The position numbers and the translations under genes are program-made. A stretch of 64,000 bases of DNA from Granulosicoccaceae bacterium (lineage in GTDB: Bacteria > Pseudomonadota > Gammaproteobacteria > Granulosicoccales > Granulosicoccaceae): assembly GCA_020629835.1 (NCBI GenBank), contig JAHDCO010000016.1:1-64000 (forward strand), in the 5' to 3' direction. Each line of letters opens with the position of its first letter. Position 1 is the stretch's first letter. Below, piece by piece: positions 53,750 to 63,941 of the stretch. Below the pieces are notes generated by a model that was given only the letters and a program-made list of their open reading frames with translations, was not told the origin of the DNA and ran no database searches.

Positions 53750-54419
53750 TTAATTAAGTCGCTCACGTGCTTCAGTTGGGGTGGCAACAGTCAGCCCCAT
53801 AGATTCGATAATGGTGCGAATTTTTCGTACTTGATCTGCATTGGATTTAGCCAATTCACCAGGACCAATGTATAAACTGTCTTCCAAGCCTACGCGCAGG
53901 TTTCCACCCAATATGTTCGAAACGTGTTCCGTGCCCTTCGCCCAGAGTTTGCAGCGCGTACTCGATGGTTTTAAAGGTGTTTGGGAAGACAAAATCTTTG
54001 GTCATGGCCAAAAATTCGGGTTCCCAGTCATGCTGCCAGCTCTCATGCTTTTGCAGTAACGGGAAAATACCGAAGTTCATGGAACCCATATTTAATGAAA
54101 CCATCTCAGGGCTTGCAGTAGTGGCAGCGAGCAGGCGTTCATCCATGCTCATACCCAAACCACCACCGGTTGAGATGTTTACAACGGCGTCGGTGGCCTG
54201 TTTGATCACTGGCAAAAACTGCATAAACGTTTCAGGTCGCGGATCCGGTTTACCGGTTTCAGGGTCACGTGCGTGCAGGTGAATAATGGAGGCGCCGGCC
54301 TCAGCCGCTTCAATGGAGGCCGTCCATATCTGCTGCGGTGTGATGGGTAAATGCGGGGACATGGTAGGCGTGTGAATGCCACCGGTCGGCGCACACGTAA
54401 TAATCACGGATTTAGCCAT
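53750..54419 (-). pseudogene. BKACE (DUF849) beta-keto acid cleavage enzyme, internally deleted and frameshifted
   Basis: From the ATG at 54419 the first 168 codons match BKACE: the Zn-binding HLHARDP, STGGG, SLNMGSMNFG and the TRFE glutamate. At about 53915 the frame jumps straight to GGNLRVGLEDSLYIGPGE in another frame, and the C-terminus ends TEARERLN at 53750. The roughly 75-80 residues normally between TRFE and RVGLED (the region with the GLLGGIG and GAGRNQ segments) are missing, and the net loss is not a multiple of three. No functional protein is expected. Intact relatives cleave 3-dehydrocarnitine and similar beta-keto acids with acetyl-CoA. Confidence 0.8.
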
Positions 54420-54424
54420 AGCGC

Positions 54425-55219
54425 TTACAACTTCATCTGTTGAACTTGTGCAGACAAACCGCCATCCAGTACCCATAACTGACCACTTGCATAACGAGCC
54501 TCGTCACCAGCCAACCAATTGACTAGATTGGCAATATCCTCAGGTGTGCCGTAGGTACGCATCGGGTGCACCTCGCGCACAGCCTGCTGCAGCGATTCAA
54601 TGTTTCCGCCTTGACCGCCGGAACCTTCACCTTCAAAGAAACTTTGCAACATCGGGGTATCGATATACCCGGGGCACACCGCATTAACCCGAACCCCTTC
54701 GGGCCCATGGTCACAGGCCATCGCACGAGTAAGCGCGTGCACCGCGCCTTTTGTGGCGCAGTAAGCCGCTAATCCCGGATCAGCAATGAACCCATCGTAA
54801 CTACCAAAGTTAATTAAACTGGAGGTGCCTCCTTGTTTGGCGGCAGTGCGCAACAACGGCATTAAGTGCTTAGACGTTAAAAACGTGCCGGTAACGTTCA
54901 CGGCAAACGACTGGTTCCATTCGTCTAACGAGGTTTCTTCAATCGTTTTCTCAATTTCAATACCTGCCGCATTCACCAGGATGTGTAAGGCACCGTGTTC
55001 CTGATGCAACATTTCATACAACGCTTTCGAATCAGACTCAGCGGTTACGTCCAGTTTGACGTATCGACTGCCGTCATCATCGTGATGGTTTAGCGATCCG
55101 TTTTCAGACAAGTCGGCTGCGTATACGGTTGCGCCTTCTTTCAAAAATCGTTTAACAATGGCGCGACCAATACCGCCCCGACCACCGGTTACTAGCGCAA
55201 CTTTTCCTGTTAGATTCAT
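54425..55219 (-). CDS. short-chain dehydrogenase/reductase
   Basis: 264 residues. NAD(P) loop TGGRGGIGRA, NAAG, catalytic YCATK with a preceding Ser (SLINFGSYD region), and the C-terminal ASGQLWVLDGGLS. Its start overlaps the end of the Rieske gene by 4 bases, and it sits 5 bases before the BKACE start, so it belongs to the same transcript. A role in oxidation of a hydroxylated or amino-alcohol intermediate is plausible; the substrate is not known. Confidence 0.85.
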   Translation of the reverse strand: MNLTGKVALVTGGRGGIGRAIVKRFLKEGATVYAADLSENGSLNHHDDDGSRYVKLDVTAESDSKALYEMLHQEHGALHILVNAAGIEIEKTIEETSLDEWNQSFAVNVTGTFLTSKHLMPLLRTAAKQGGTSSLINFGSYDGFIADPGLAAYCATKGAVHALTRAMACDHGPEGVRVNAVCPGYIDTPMLQSFFEGEGSGGQGGNIESLQQAVREVHPMRTYGTPEDIANLVNWLAGDEARYASGQLWVLDGGLSAQVQQMKL

Positions 55220-56337
55220 GCGTGCTCCGCCGCATAAGCGTCCAGTACCAAGCCATGAAAATGGTGCAGGGCGTGTTCTGATTTTCCCGAACCTTCCGGG
55301 TCGTGAACGATGCGACCTTGTGTGAAAGCTGGGGATTCCATGCCTCGCTGAACGCTTTCAATTAACGCAATATCCTCAACCTGCAGCACTTCATCGAGGT
55401 ACCGGATGGCATCCTGTTCCATGGCATTAGGATCAGGTGTTTCCAGAAAGAAATCGTAAGTTTCCAAAGTACGGTCCTTGCCTACGGGGATGATATTTAA
55501 AACAATCATGCTGGAGCGACCCGGATAGCGCATCAAACACGTCGTAGGCCATAGCCACCAAACCGCATGGGTTTTCACCGTCGCATCGGCTACGTCATAC
55601 GCGCTGTTGGCTGAATTGCCCGCATCCGCCATGTGACTGGAGTAGATGCCGTGTGTGGTCACTTTATAGGTATCCATATCCACCAAATCACAAAAATCTT
55701 TGTGTGCCGTGGGGCAGTGATAACACTCCAAAAAGTTGTCCACCACGTTTTTCCAATTGGTCTTTATGTCGTATTGCAATCGATGGGCAAAGGTCAAATC
55801 GGCCACATCCGGAGCCCAATGCATAACTTCGGATTTCAGGTCACCCGATTGCGTTGCTAACGAAGGAGCGTTTGGGTCAAGATTAACGAATACGAACCCA
55901 CAGAATTCCTCCACTTGAATTTCATCAAGGCAAATATCGGATTTATTAAAGTCAACCAGGTGTTTCGTGTGTGGCGCACCGTGTAAGCGGCCATCCAATT
56001 TATAGGTCCACGCGTGATAAGGGCACACGATTAACGACGTATTACCTTCACCGGTTAATAAATGATGCGCGCGGTGTTTGCACACATTGTAAAAGGCGCG
56101 TAGTTCACCTTTGTAGTCGCGCACCACAGCGATCCGCTGGCCACCCACCTCTGCGGTGGTGTAGGAGCCGGGCTCGCGGGTTTTCTCCACATGACAAACC
56201 CATTGCCACGATCGTTTGATGATGGCCTGGGTATCCACATCAAACCACTGATCGTGGGTATACGCATCCGCATGTAACGATGCGGAGCGCGCTGGATTTA
56301 CATCATAGCCAGCACTAATGGGGGGGCGCTCTGACAT
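55216..56337 (-). CDS. Rieske non-heme iron oxygenase, quaternary-amine demethylase type (CntA/GbcA-like)
   Basis: 373 residues from the ATG at 56337; the in-frame ATG at 56409 adds a weak leader. The Rieske [2Fe-2S] motif is CKHRAHHL ... CPYHAW. The mononuclear iron site is DNFLECYHCPTAH, with a Glu before the first His in place of the bridging Asp, as in carnitine oxygenase CntA and betaine demethylase relatives. These enzymes oxidatively remove or cleave methylated amines and need a separate reductase, which is not in this window. Divergent from the AraC/GlxA-type regulator and followed by SDR, BKACE and carnitine-dehydrogenase-like genes. Confidence 0.85.
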   Translation of the reverse strand: MSERPPISAGYDVNPARSASLHADAYTHDQWFDVDTQAIIKRSWQWVCHVEKTREPGSYTTAEVGGQRIAVVRDYKGELRAFYNVCKHRAHHLLTGEGNTSLIVCPYHAWTYKLDGRLHGAPHTKHLVDFNKSDICLDEIQVEEFCGFVFVNLDPNAPSLATQSGDLKSEVMHWAPDVADLTFAHRLQYDIKTNWKNVVDNFLECYHCPTAHKDFCDLVDMDTYKVTTHGIYSSHMADAGNSANSAYDVADATVKTHAVWWLWPTTCLMRYPGRSSMIVLNIIPVGKDRTLETYDFFLETPDPNAMEQDAIRYLDEVLQVEDIALIESVQRGMESPAFTQGRIVHDPEGSGKSEHALHHFHGLVLDAYAAEHA

Positions 56338-56423
56338 GTTCCAACTCCGAATTAAAGCCGCGCACGGGCGTACCGCCGTCTTAATCTTTACTGTGTCGTG
56401 TTTTTTCACGCGTTATGAGACAA

Positions 56424-56454
56424 TTTTCGCCATGATATATACTTTTTTCGCCAT
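56424..56454. promoter_or_regulatory. TTTTCGCCAT direct repeat at 21-bp spacing, candidate AraC-type operator
   Basis: TTTTCGCCAT occurs at 56424-56433 and 56445-56454, exactly 21 bases apart (two helical turns), in the divergent spacer between the Rieske gene and the AraC-family gene. This arrangement is typical of AraC-type activator half-sites. Confidence 0.6.
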
Positions 56455-56499
56455 CGGTATCACCCGGCAACCCCACATCTCGGAGTGCAAACGAGTTCT

Positions 56500-57495
56500 G
56501 TGACCGAGCAAGCGACAAACCGGTCCTTAACCCTCGCGATGATCCTGTTGCCATCATTCAACATGCACGCGACCACGTCATTTATTGATCCGTTGAGAGC
56601 TGCAAATTATCTGGTCGGCGAACACCGCTTTCAGTGGGTATTTTTAAGTGTCGCGGGTGGCAAAGTCAGCGCCAGTAACGGCATGGAGTTGCATACACAA
56701 CGCCTAGTCGACTTTGATCGACTGCCGCAGTGGTCGGTTGTGTCTGCCAGTTGGACACCCGAACAACATCAAGATAAGCAACTGCTCAGAGTGTTAAAGC
56801 AACACGCTCGGCGAAATTCAACGCTGTGTGGTTTAGACACGGGTGCGTTTATATTAGGTTACGCCGGTCTTCTGGACGGGCGTAAGGCCACGGTTCACTA
56901 TGAACACCTGAACGCGTTTAAAGAACTGTTTAACCAGGTTCACGTCAGCGATGCTCGCTACGAATGGAGCGAACGCATCGTCACCTGCGGCGGAGGACAA
57001 GCCGCTACCGATGTATCGCTGCAACTGGTGCAGCAAGAACTGGGCGTTGTGATAGCAAACTCAGCAGCGCAATACATCTATCAACCTGGCGCAGCAAACG
57101 ACCAGTCAAACGGATCTTTGCCTTGGCACAGGTCAACCGAACACGCTTTTCCCAGCAACTTAAAGCAGGCCATTCAGCTTATGCAGTTGAACTTAGAGCA
57201 AACGCTTAGCATTCCAGAGATTGCCACTAGCCTCAACATTTCTCAACGACAGCTGGAGCGATTGTTTAATCAGTACCTTGGACAAACAGCCACCCATCAC
57301 TACCTTAACCTACGCCTCGACAGAGCCCGCGGCTTAATCACCCAAACCGACATGCAAATTGTTGATGTGGCAGTAGCGTGTGGCTTTGTTTCGGCTGTGC
57401 ATTTTTCCCGCGTCTATAAAAAGCGATTCGCGATTACGCCTAAGCAAGATCGTGTGTCTGGCCGTGTGCCTTTTGAGTTTCGAGATGTTCGCTGA
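56500..57495 (+). CDS. GlxA/CdhR-like AraC-family regulator
   Basis: 331 residues from the GTG at 56500 (a GTG at 56485 is also in frame). A GATase1/DJ-1-like sensor domain (about 10-190, with STLCGLDTGAFILGYAGLLDGRKATVHYEH) is joined to an AraC helix-turn-helix pair (about 225-325, with ISQRQLERLFNQYLG and VAVACGFVSAVHFSRVYKKRF). GbdR, CdhR and SouR, which control glycine betaine, carnitine and sarcosine genes, have this layout. It likely activates the divergent Rieske operon. Confidence 0.85.
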   Translation: MTEQATNRSLTLAMILLPSFNMHATTSFIDPLRAANYLVGEHRFQWVFLSVAGGKVSASNGMELHTQRLVDFDRLPQWSVVSASWTPEQHQDKQLLRVLKQHARRNSTLCGLDTGAFILGYAGLLDGRKATVHYEHLNAFKELFNQVHVSDARYEWSERIVTCGGGQAATDVSLQLVQQELGVVIANSAAQYIYQPGAANDQSNGSLPWHRSTEHAFPSNLKQAIQLMQLNLEQTLSIPEIATSLNISQRQLERLFNQYLGQTATHHYLNLRLDRARGLITQTDMQIVDVAVACGFVSAVHFSRVYKKRFAITPKQDRVSGRVPFEFRDVR

Positions 57496-57528
57496 AAGTT
57501 GGGGTTTCGCCAGTTGGGGTATGCCGTT

Positions 57529-58422
57529 TTAGTCAATCAATTCAGGCCAATACAAACGCATTGGATTATCCACTAATAGTTTTTGCTGCTTGAGGGAGGA
57601 ATCAGCGATCAGCGGAATCATCTCAACTAATTGACCGTCGTCTGGCATGTGACTTTTCATATTCGGATGTGGCCAATCGGTACCCCACAGTACCCGATCA
57701 GGGAACGCATCCACAAGGTGCTTCATAAAAGGCACCACGTCAGAATAGTTTTGATGACTACCGCCCTGTTTTGTCAGGCGTTCAGGACATGAAACTTTGG
57801 TCCAGTATTTCTCATTGTTCATCAAATCAACGAACTGAATGAAGTCTGGGTGGTGGATACCTTTGCTTACATCCGGACGCGCCATGTGATCGAAGACCAC
57901 GTCTACCGGCAAGCTGTTGAGAAAGGGTACGTAATGCGCAAAATCCGCCGCTTCGATGTACACAATGACATGCCAACCTAACGGGGATATTTTATCAATA
58001 ATTCGCTCGTAATATGGATGAGGTTTGGGATCAACCAGTCGTCTAACAAAGTTAAACCGCACACCACGCACACCGGCTAGGTGCATGTGCTGAAGTTCGT
58101 CATCGGTAATATCGTCAGCTACCACCGCAATACCCCGAGCCTTATTCTCAGACGCCTGTAGGCCATCCAACAAAGCCGCATTGTCGGTGCCGTGGCAAGA
58201 GGCTTGTACAATCACATTGCGAGAAAAACTTAAGTGATCGCGCAATGAAAACAGCTGTTCTTTCGATCCTGTGCAAGGCGTGTACTTGCGCTCCGGCGCG
58301 TAAGGAAACACATCCTCCGGTCCGAATATGTGGCAATGCGCGTCAACCGCACCATCGGGCAGCTTAAAGCGCGGTTTACGCGGGTTTTGATGCCAGTGCA
58401 TCCAATCAGCATCCATAGGCAT
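57529..58422 (-). CDS. ligI: 2-pyrone-4,6-dicarboxylate hydrolase (LigI-type amidohydrolase)
   Basis: 297 residues of the amidohydrolase superfamily (COG3618). The metal-binding His pair is in VDAHCHIFGP (His29, His31) and a catalytic Asp in WGTDWPHPN. It opens the lactone of 2-pyrone-4,6-dicarboxylate to 4-oxalomesaconate, the third step of the protocatechuate 4,5-cleavage pathway. Last gene of the lig/gal operon, 14 bases after galD. Confidence 0.86.
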   Translation of the reverse strand: MPMDADWMHWHQNPRKPRFKLPDGAVDAHCHIFGPEDVFPYAPERKYTPCTGSKEQLFSLRDHLSFSRNVIVQASCHGTDNAALLDGLQASENKARGIAVVADDITDDELQHMHLAGVRGVRFNFVRRLVDPKPHPYYERIIDKISPLGWHVIVYIEAADFAHYVPFLNSLPVDVVFDHMARPDVSKGIHHPDFIQFVDLMNNEKYWTKVSCPERLTKQGGSHQNYSDVVPFMKHLVDAFPDRVLWGTDWPHPNMKSHMPDDGQLVEMIPLIADSSLKQQKLLVDNPMRLYWPELID

Positions 58423-58436
58423 GGTGAGCGCTCCTC

Positions 58437-59489
58437 CTAGTCAAACACTGTGCCATCAAATAGTTTTCTTGCGGTACGAACGATGGCGGTGCTCTCAACG
58501 CGTCCGTCATCAGCCACCTTGGCATCAATGGCCGTAGCTCCGGTCGGATGTTCAATCAATAAACGTTTTTTACCGCCCGCCGGAAGGTCAGCCAAATCAG
58601 TGGCTACGCTTCCTGCAACCAGACAAGCCGTGGCGACACTGACCGCACCCAGCACACCAATACTGGCGTGACACCGATGTGGAATAAACGTGCGTGTAGA
58701 CACGCAACCTCCGTTCATCGGCGCGCTAAGTAACGTCATTTTCGGTACGGTCTTGTTGCTTACATCACCTAAGTTCATCAAAGGCCCGCTCGCAAGACGT
58801 ATTGACTCCAGGCGGCTTTTTAATTGGCTATCGTTATCTAACTCTGCACGAGACTCGCTACCTTGAATGCCAAAATCAGCGGCACGGAGTAACACGACGG
58901 GCATACCGTTATCGATGAGCGTTGCAGACAATCCATCCACCACATCAACGGCATTGCCTGTCGGCAAAAGCGCGCCGCAGCTTGAACCGGCAATGTCCTT
59001 GAACGCCATGGATATCGCCGCCGCGGTTCCAGGAACGCCATCGATTGCGGTATGGCCTTCGTAAACGGGTTTTCCGTTTTTTACGCTAACACTCACCACC
59101 GCCAATTCTTGCGAATTTTCCATGAAGACGGTTACCTTTGATAACCCGTCGCCTGCGTTAACTAAACCACGTTCGATGGCAAAGGGCCCCACGGCAGCCA
59201 GCAAATTACCGCAGTTTTGCGCATCGCTGACTAAGGCTTCATTAACAGCGACTTGTAAAAATAAATAATCAACATCTACCCCCGGGCGTTCGGAAAGTTT
59301 GACGACAGCAACTTTTGATGTCAGCGGGTCTGCACCACCGATGCCATCAATCTGCCGATCATCAGGTGAACCGAGAACGCGTAGCAAGAAAGTGTCTCGC
59401 TCTGCGGGTAGATCCTCAGCGATGAAAAACGCGCCTTTGGATGTGCCGCCGCGCATCCACATGCACCGTACGCCATCAGTCATACACAA
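58437..59489 (-). CDS. galD: 4-oxalomesaconate tautomerase (GalD-type PrpF family)
   Basis: 350 residues. The PrpF-fold motif [13 protein letters not shown] near 11-23 and the [13 protein letters not shown] segment are clear. GalD interconverts the keto and enol forms of 4-oxalomesaconate so that the hydratase GalB can use it. Its start overlaps the aldolase gene by 14 bases (ATG at 59489; also 59483). The other PrpF paralogue (32374-33456) is tied to a transporter and probably has a different job. Confidence 0.86.
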   Translation of the reverse strand: MCMTDGVRCMWMRGGTSKGAFFIAEDLPAERDTFLLRVLGSPDDRQIDGIGGADPLTSKVAVVKLSERPGVDVDYLFLQVAVNEALVSDAQNCGNLLAAVGPFAIERGLVNAGDGLSKVTVFMENSQELAVVSVSVKNGKPVYEGHTAIDGVPGTAAAISMAFKDIAGSSCGALLPTGNAVDVVDGLSATLIDNGMPVVLLRAADFGIQGSESRAELDNDSQLKSRLESIRLASGPLMNLGDVSNKTVPKMTLLSAPMNGGCVSTRTFIPHRCHASIGVLGAVSVATACLVAGSVATDLADLPAGGKKRLLIEHPTGATAIDAKVADDGRVESTAIVRTARKLFDGTVFD

Positions 59490-60150
59490 GCCCGGCGTCT
59501 TTCAAACGCCCTCTCATGTTGTACATATCAAGGCCTAATTCACCGGAGGCTAATCGCTGACGCTTTGAGTCCTCATTACTCAGTCGGGTTTGTGCTTTTT
59601 CCAACACGAGTTCAGCCTCAGATCGCTTGACCACGCACACACCGTCATCATCGGCCACAACAACATCGCCCGCGTCCAGCGCTGCACCCGCACAGACAAT
59701 CGGCACATTGACCGAACCTAACGTCTCTTTAACGGTTCCTTGCGCACAGATGGCCTTGGACCATACCGGGAACTGCATTTTTGTAAGGTCTTGAACATCC
59801 CTGACTCCCGCATCAATGATTAACCCCTGGCAGCCGCGTGTTTGTGCAGATGTAGCGAGTAGGTCGCCGAAGTAACCCGCATCCGATGGCGATGTGGTAG
59901 CGAGCACCAAAACATCTCCCGCTTGTAGCTGTTCAATCGCCACATGCACCATCCAGTTGTCTGCTGGGGGTGCCAGTATGGTCACTGCGGATCCGGCAAT
60001 CGCGGCACCCGAATAGATCGGTCGCATATAACTGGCCAGTAAGCCCGTTCTGTCTTGAGATTCATGCACGGTGGCGACGCCGCAGGCGGCTAAACCCGCG
60101 ACGATGGCTTTATCTGCGCGTTCGATACGCTGGCGTACGATGCCCATCAT
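59476..60150 (-). CDS. ligK: 4-carboxy-4-hydroxy-2-oxoadipate aldolase (LigK/GalC-type)
   Basis: 224 residues of the RraA-like class II aldolase family. [25 protein letters not shown] contains the family G-x-D-x-x-F-type region, and [11 protein letters not shown] carries the metal-binding Asp and Arg of RraA-like aldolases. It cleaves 4-carboxy-4-hydroxy-2-oxoadipate to pyruvate and oxaloacetate, the last step of the pathway. The ATG (60150) directly follows the GalB stop codon. Confidence 0.86.
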   Translation of the reverse strand: MMGIVRQRIERADKAIVAGLAACGVATVHESQDRTGLLASYMRPIYSGAAIAGSAVTILAPPADNWMVHVAIEQLQAGDVLVLATTSPSDAGYFGDLLATSAQTRGCQGLIIDAGVRDVQDLTKMQFPVWSKAICAQGTVKETLGSVNVPIVCAGAALDAGDVVVADDDGVCVVKRSEAELVLEKAQTRLSNEDSKRQRLASGELGLDMYNMRGRLKDAGLVYD

Positions 60151-60882
60151 TTACAGTTCGTCCACGCAGCGTGGGTACACTGACTCAAACCCTTCCGCGT
60201 ACTGTGCGGCACGTCCACCGGACTGCCCACCGGAGTTTCTACGAAAGTGATTACCGCGGTTTTCAGCCACGTTGGTGTAGAAATTCCACAGATGATGCTG
60301 GCCTTCCATACACTCAATGGCGGCGCGCTTTTGCTCCCATACATCGGTGATGTCGAGAAACGTATCCGGTTTCCAACCCATCTGTTCGGTCTGATGTGGC
60401 TCAAACAAATACAGTTGCGGAGCGCCCAGTACTTTCTCTCCCGGGTTATGACCCCAGGCTTGGGCGATCATGCGAACCTCCATGGCAACATTGGTCGTAT
60501 ACATGTGATCCGTATTGTATGGGTCATACTTCGAGTGACTCATCATGAATGCGGGTTGCACTGAGCGGATCAGGTCCACTAATCGAAACTTAGCGTCATT
60601 ATCGAGTTGCAGCGGGTAATCACCCAGATCAAAACATTGAAGGTCGTGAACATTCAATGCACTCGCTGCGTTTTCAGCTTCTTTGCGCCGAATGGATTTC
60701 ACTTCATTCAGCGTTTTTCCTTCCTTCCATAACCGCGCACTTTCGCCGCGCTCTCCAAAGGATAAACACGCAACGGTCACTTCGTAACCCAGCTTTTGAT
60801 GCAGAGCAATGGCGCCCCCACAACGCCAGACGAAATCAGCCGCGTGCGCAGAAATAACAAGAGCGGTTTTTTTGTTGGACAC
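60151..60882 (-). CDS. galB: 4-oxalomesaconate hydratase (GalB-type, PIG-L fold)
   Basis: 243 residues of the PIG-L/LmbE deacetylase fold: ALVISAHAADFVWRCGG at the start stands where deacetylases have AHPDD, and SHSKYDPYNTDH contains the second His cluster. Members linked to lig/gal genes are the Zn-dependent hydratases GalB, unrelated to LigJ. It hydrates the enol form of 4-oxalomesaconate. Placed between ligC and the aldolase gene. Confidence 0.85.
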   Translation of the reverse strand: MSNKKTALVISAHAADFVWRCGGAIALHQKLGYEVTVACLSFGERGESARLWKEGKTLNEVKSIRRKEAENAASALNVHDLQCFDLGDYPLQLDNDAKFRLVDLIRSVQPAFMMSHSKYDPYNTDHMYTTNVAMEVRMIAQAWGHNPGEKVLGAPQLYLFEPHQTEQMGWKPDTFLDITDVWEQKRAAIECMEGQHHLWNFYTNVAENRGNHFRRNSGGQSGGRAAQYAEGFESVYPRCVDEL

Positions 60883-60944
60883 GAATCTGCCTTTTGTTTA
60901 GTTTGAGAGTGGGGGAGCTGTCATACCGATGTTGATAGGTGGTG

Positions 60945-61901
60945 TCAGACCTTCAAAACACCCATCTGATCTTCGAGTTGCTGCATGACACGCATGACCG
61001 CTAAGCCTTGTGCAAAACTTGAATTAGGCTCGCGTTTTTCCATGATAGCGGAGATAAATTCTCTATCAATGAGTTCAATTCCGTTATTGGATACGGCGAC
61101 ACTGGTTAAATCAATCGGATTTTCGTTGCCGTCCATCAAATCATCGTAGCGTGCGATGTAGGTGCCGCTGTCACCGATGTATCGAAAGAATGAACCGAAA
61201 GGGCCATCGTTATTGAACGATAACGACAAGGTGCAAAGTTTACCCGAAGCTGTTTTTAAGCCAATAGTCATATCCATCGCAATACCCAACTCCGGATGAG
61301 CCGGGCCTTGAAAACCGAAAATTTCACTTGGAATCTCACCGGTTTGGTAAATAAAGAGATCAATGGTGTGACACGCATGATGCCACAGCAAATGATCTGT
61401 CCAACTGCGCGGCTCACCCTTGGCGTTCGTGTTGGTACGGCGAAAAAAGTACGTTTGGGCGTCCATCTGTTGAAGGGTAAAGGCACCCTCATCAATCCGT
61501 TGCTTCACCCATTGGTGTGAGGGGTTAAAGCGCCTGACGTGGCCGACCATGCCCACGACACCCGTTTCTTTTTGAACCGCAGCCATCTGTTCAGCATCAT
61601 TCAAACTATCGGCCATAGGAATTTCTGCGAACGTATGCTTTCCTGCGCGCATGGCCTGAATCGACTGCGCACAATGCAATTGCGTTGGCGTGGACAGAAT
61701 CACCGCATCCACATCCTGGCTTAAAAAATCCTCATAGTCAGAACATGCATGAGCGATGTTCCTTTCAGAGGCTAACGCGGTGATCTTGTCTTTATTGGGC
61801 CCGAATACAGTCGTAACGTCCGCGTGCTCAATGTTAGCCAAGGCATCCAGATGCTTTAGACCAAAGGCGCCGTAGGCACCGGCAACACCAATCTTCAACA
61901 T
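60945..61901 (-). CDS. ligC: 4-carboxy-2-hydroxymuconate-6-semialdehyde dehydrogenase (LigC-type)
   Basis: 318 residues, close to the size of LigC (about 315), of the Gfo/Idh/MocA family. The NAD(P) loop is GVAGAYGAFGLKH, EIPMADS near 93 stands in for the usual EKP motif, and WHHACHTIDLFIYQTG near 178 holds the conserved His residues of LigC. It oxidises the ring-cleavage product, in its cyclic hemiacetal form, to 2-pyrone-4,6-dicarboxylate. It is 1 base from ligB. Confidence 0.88.
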   Translation of the reverse strand: MLKIGVAGAYGAFGLKHLDALANIEHADVTTVFGPNKDKITALASERNIAHACSDYEDFLSQDVDAVILSTPTQLHCAQSIQAMRAGKHTFAEIPMADSLNDAEQMAAVQKETGVVGMVGHVRRFNPSHQWVKQRIDEGAFTLQQMDAQTYFFRRTNTNAKGEPRSWTDHLLWHHACHTIDLFIYQTGEIPSEIFGFQGPAHPELGIAMDMTIGLKTASGKLCTLSLSFNNDGPFGSFFRYIGDSGTYIARYDDLMDGNENPIDLTSVAVSNNGIELIDREFISAIMEKREPNSSFAQGLAVMRVMQQLEDQMGVLKV

Positions 61902-61902
61902 G

Positions 61903-63137
<1,235 letters not shown>

Positions 63138-63167
63138 CGAGTACCTCTGGGCAGTTGAATCATTTTA

Positions 63168-63179
63168 TTTGCATGCAAA
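63168..63179. promoter_or_regulatory. lig operon operator candidate, site 1
   Basis: TTTGCATGCAAA is a perfect 12-bp palindrome 30 bases upstream of ligA. The centre lies 51 bases from that of site 2, which shares the same core. Confidence 0.6.
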
Positions 63180-63214
63180 ATAATCAATAGTCGCAAATTA
63201 TACCTATACATTTT

Positions 63215-63234
63215 TATTTTTGCATGCAAAAATA
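63215..63234. promoter_or_regulatory. lig operon operator candidate, site 2 (20-bp perfect palindrome)
   Basis: TATTTTTGCATGCAAAAATA is a perfect palindrome ending 5 bases before the GntR start codon. A TGCATGCA core between A/T tracts fits FadR-subfamily GntR operators. It suggests that the GntR protein represses itself as well as ligA. Confidence 0.65.
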
Positions 63235-63239
63235 GATGT

Positions 63240-63941
63240 ATGAGTGAACTTCAATGGAAATCGGCGCTGTATCATTTGCGCAGTCAGATCGTCTCGGGCG
63301 AGCTAATTGGCGGCACGAAACTTCGCGCAAGCCACTTGTCGGAAACCATGGGTATCTCAAGAACGCCCATCAGCGAAGCGTTAATAAAGTTAGAAGCCGA
63401 AGGGCTGCTGATCAAAGATAAATCCGGCTATACCGTCAGAAGCTTTGCACTGAACGATGTGTTTGACGCTATTGATCTGAGAGGCTTACTGGAAGGTGCT
63501 GCCGTTCAGAGAGCGGCGCAAATTGGTATCAGTGACACAGCGCTGACTGATCTTGAAACGCTGCTTGCCGACATTGATTCGGTGATAGAAAGTGGCAGCG
63601 TTGCAGACTACGACCAACTAAATATCGCCCTGCATAAGCAATTAACGTCACTGTGTGAGAGTGAAATTTTAATTGCTGAAGTAAATCGCTCGTACCGGTT
63701 TCCGTTCGCAAGCCCATCAGCCTTTCCGACCAGAAATAGCGACAACAAACGCTTCCTTGCGTCTCTGTACGTCGGGCAAGCGCAACATCGGCAACTCGTA
63801 TCAGCAATCGCTAATCGAGAAGGATCCAGAGCCTTTGCTATTGCCGTGGAGCATGCACGGCTCGCGCATGCGAATGTACACGCGGCCGTATCAGCACGAG
63901 AATCGTCACCGCAGCTGGCGTTGGTAAACGCGGCACCATGA
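63240..63941 (+). CDS. GntR-family regulator, FadR subfamily (FCD domain)
   Basis: 233 residues. The N-terminal winged helix has LRSQIVSGELIGGTKLRASHLSETMGISRTPISEALIKLEAEGLL. The FCD ligand domain starts near residue 75 (FDAIDLRGLLEGAAVQRAA), with the histidines expected to hold a metal. Divergent from the lig operon and overlapping the following pobA-like gene by 4 bases, so it probably controls both in response to an aromatic or its ring-cleavage product. Confidence 0.88.
   Translation: MSELQWKSALYHLRSQIVSGELIGGTKLRASHLSETMGISRTPISEALIKLEAEGLLIKDKSGYTVRSFALNDVFDAIDLRGLLEGAAVQRAAQIGISDTALTDLETLLADIDSVIESGSVADYDQLNIALHKQLTSLCESEILIAEVNRSYRFPFASPSAFPTRNSDNKRFLASLYVGQAQHRQLVSAIANREGSRAFAIAVEHARLAHANVHAAVSARESSPQLALVNAAP

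Noticed and set aside
53856-53992. A single-base sequencing error as the cause of the BKACE frameshift
   Set aside because: Restoring the frame would still leave about 75-80 conserved residues missing, so a simple indel cannot explain it.
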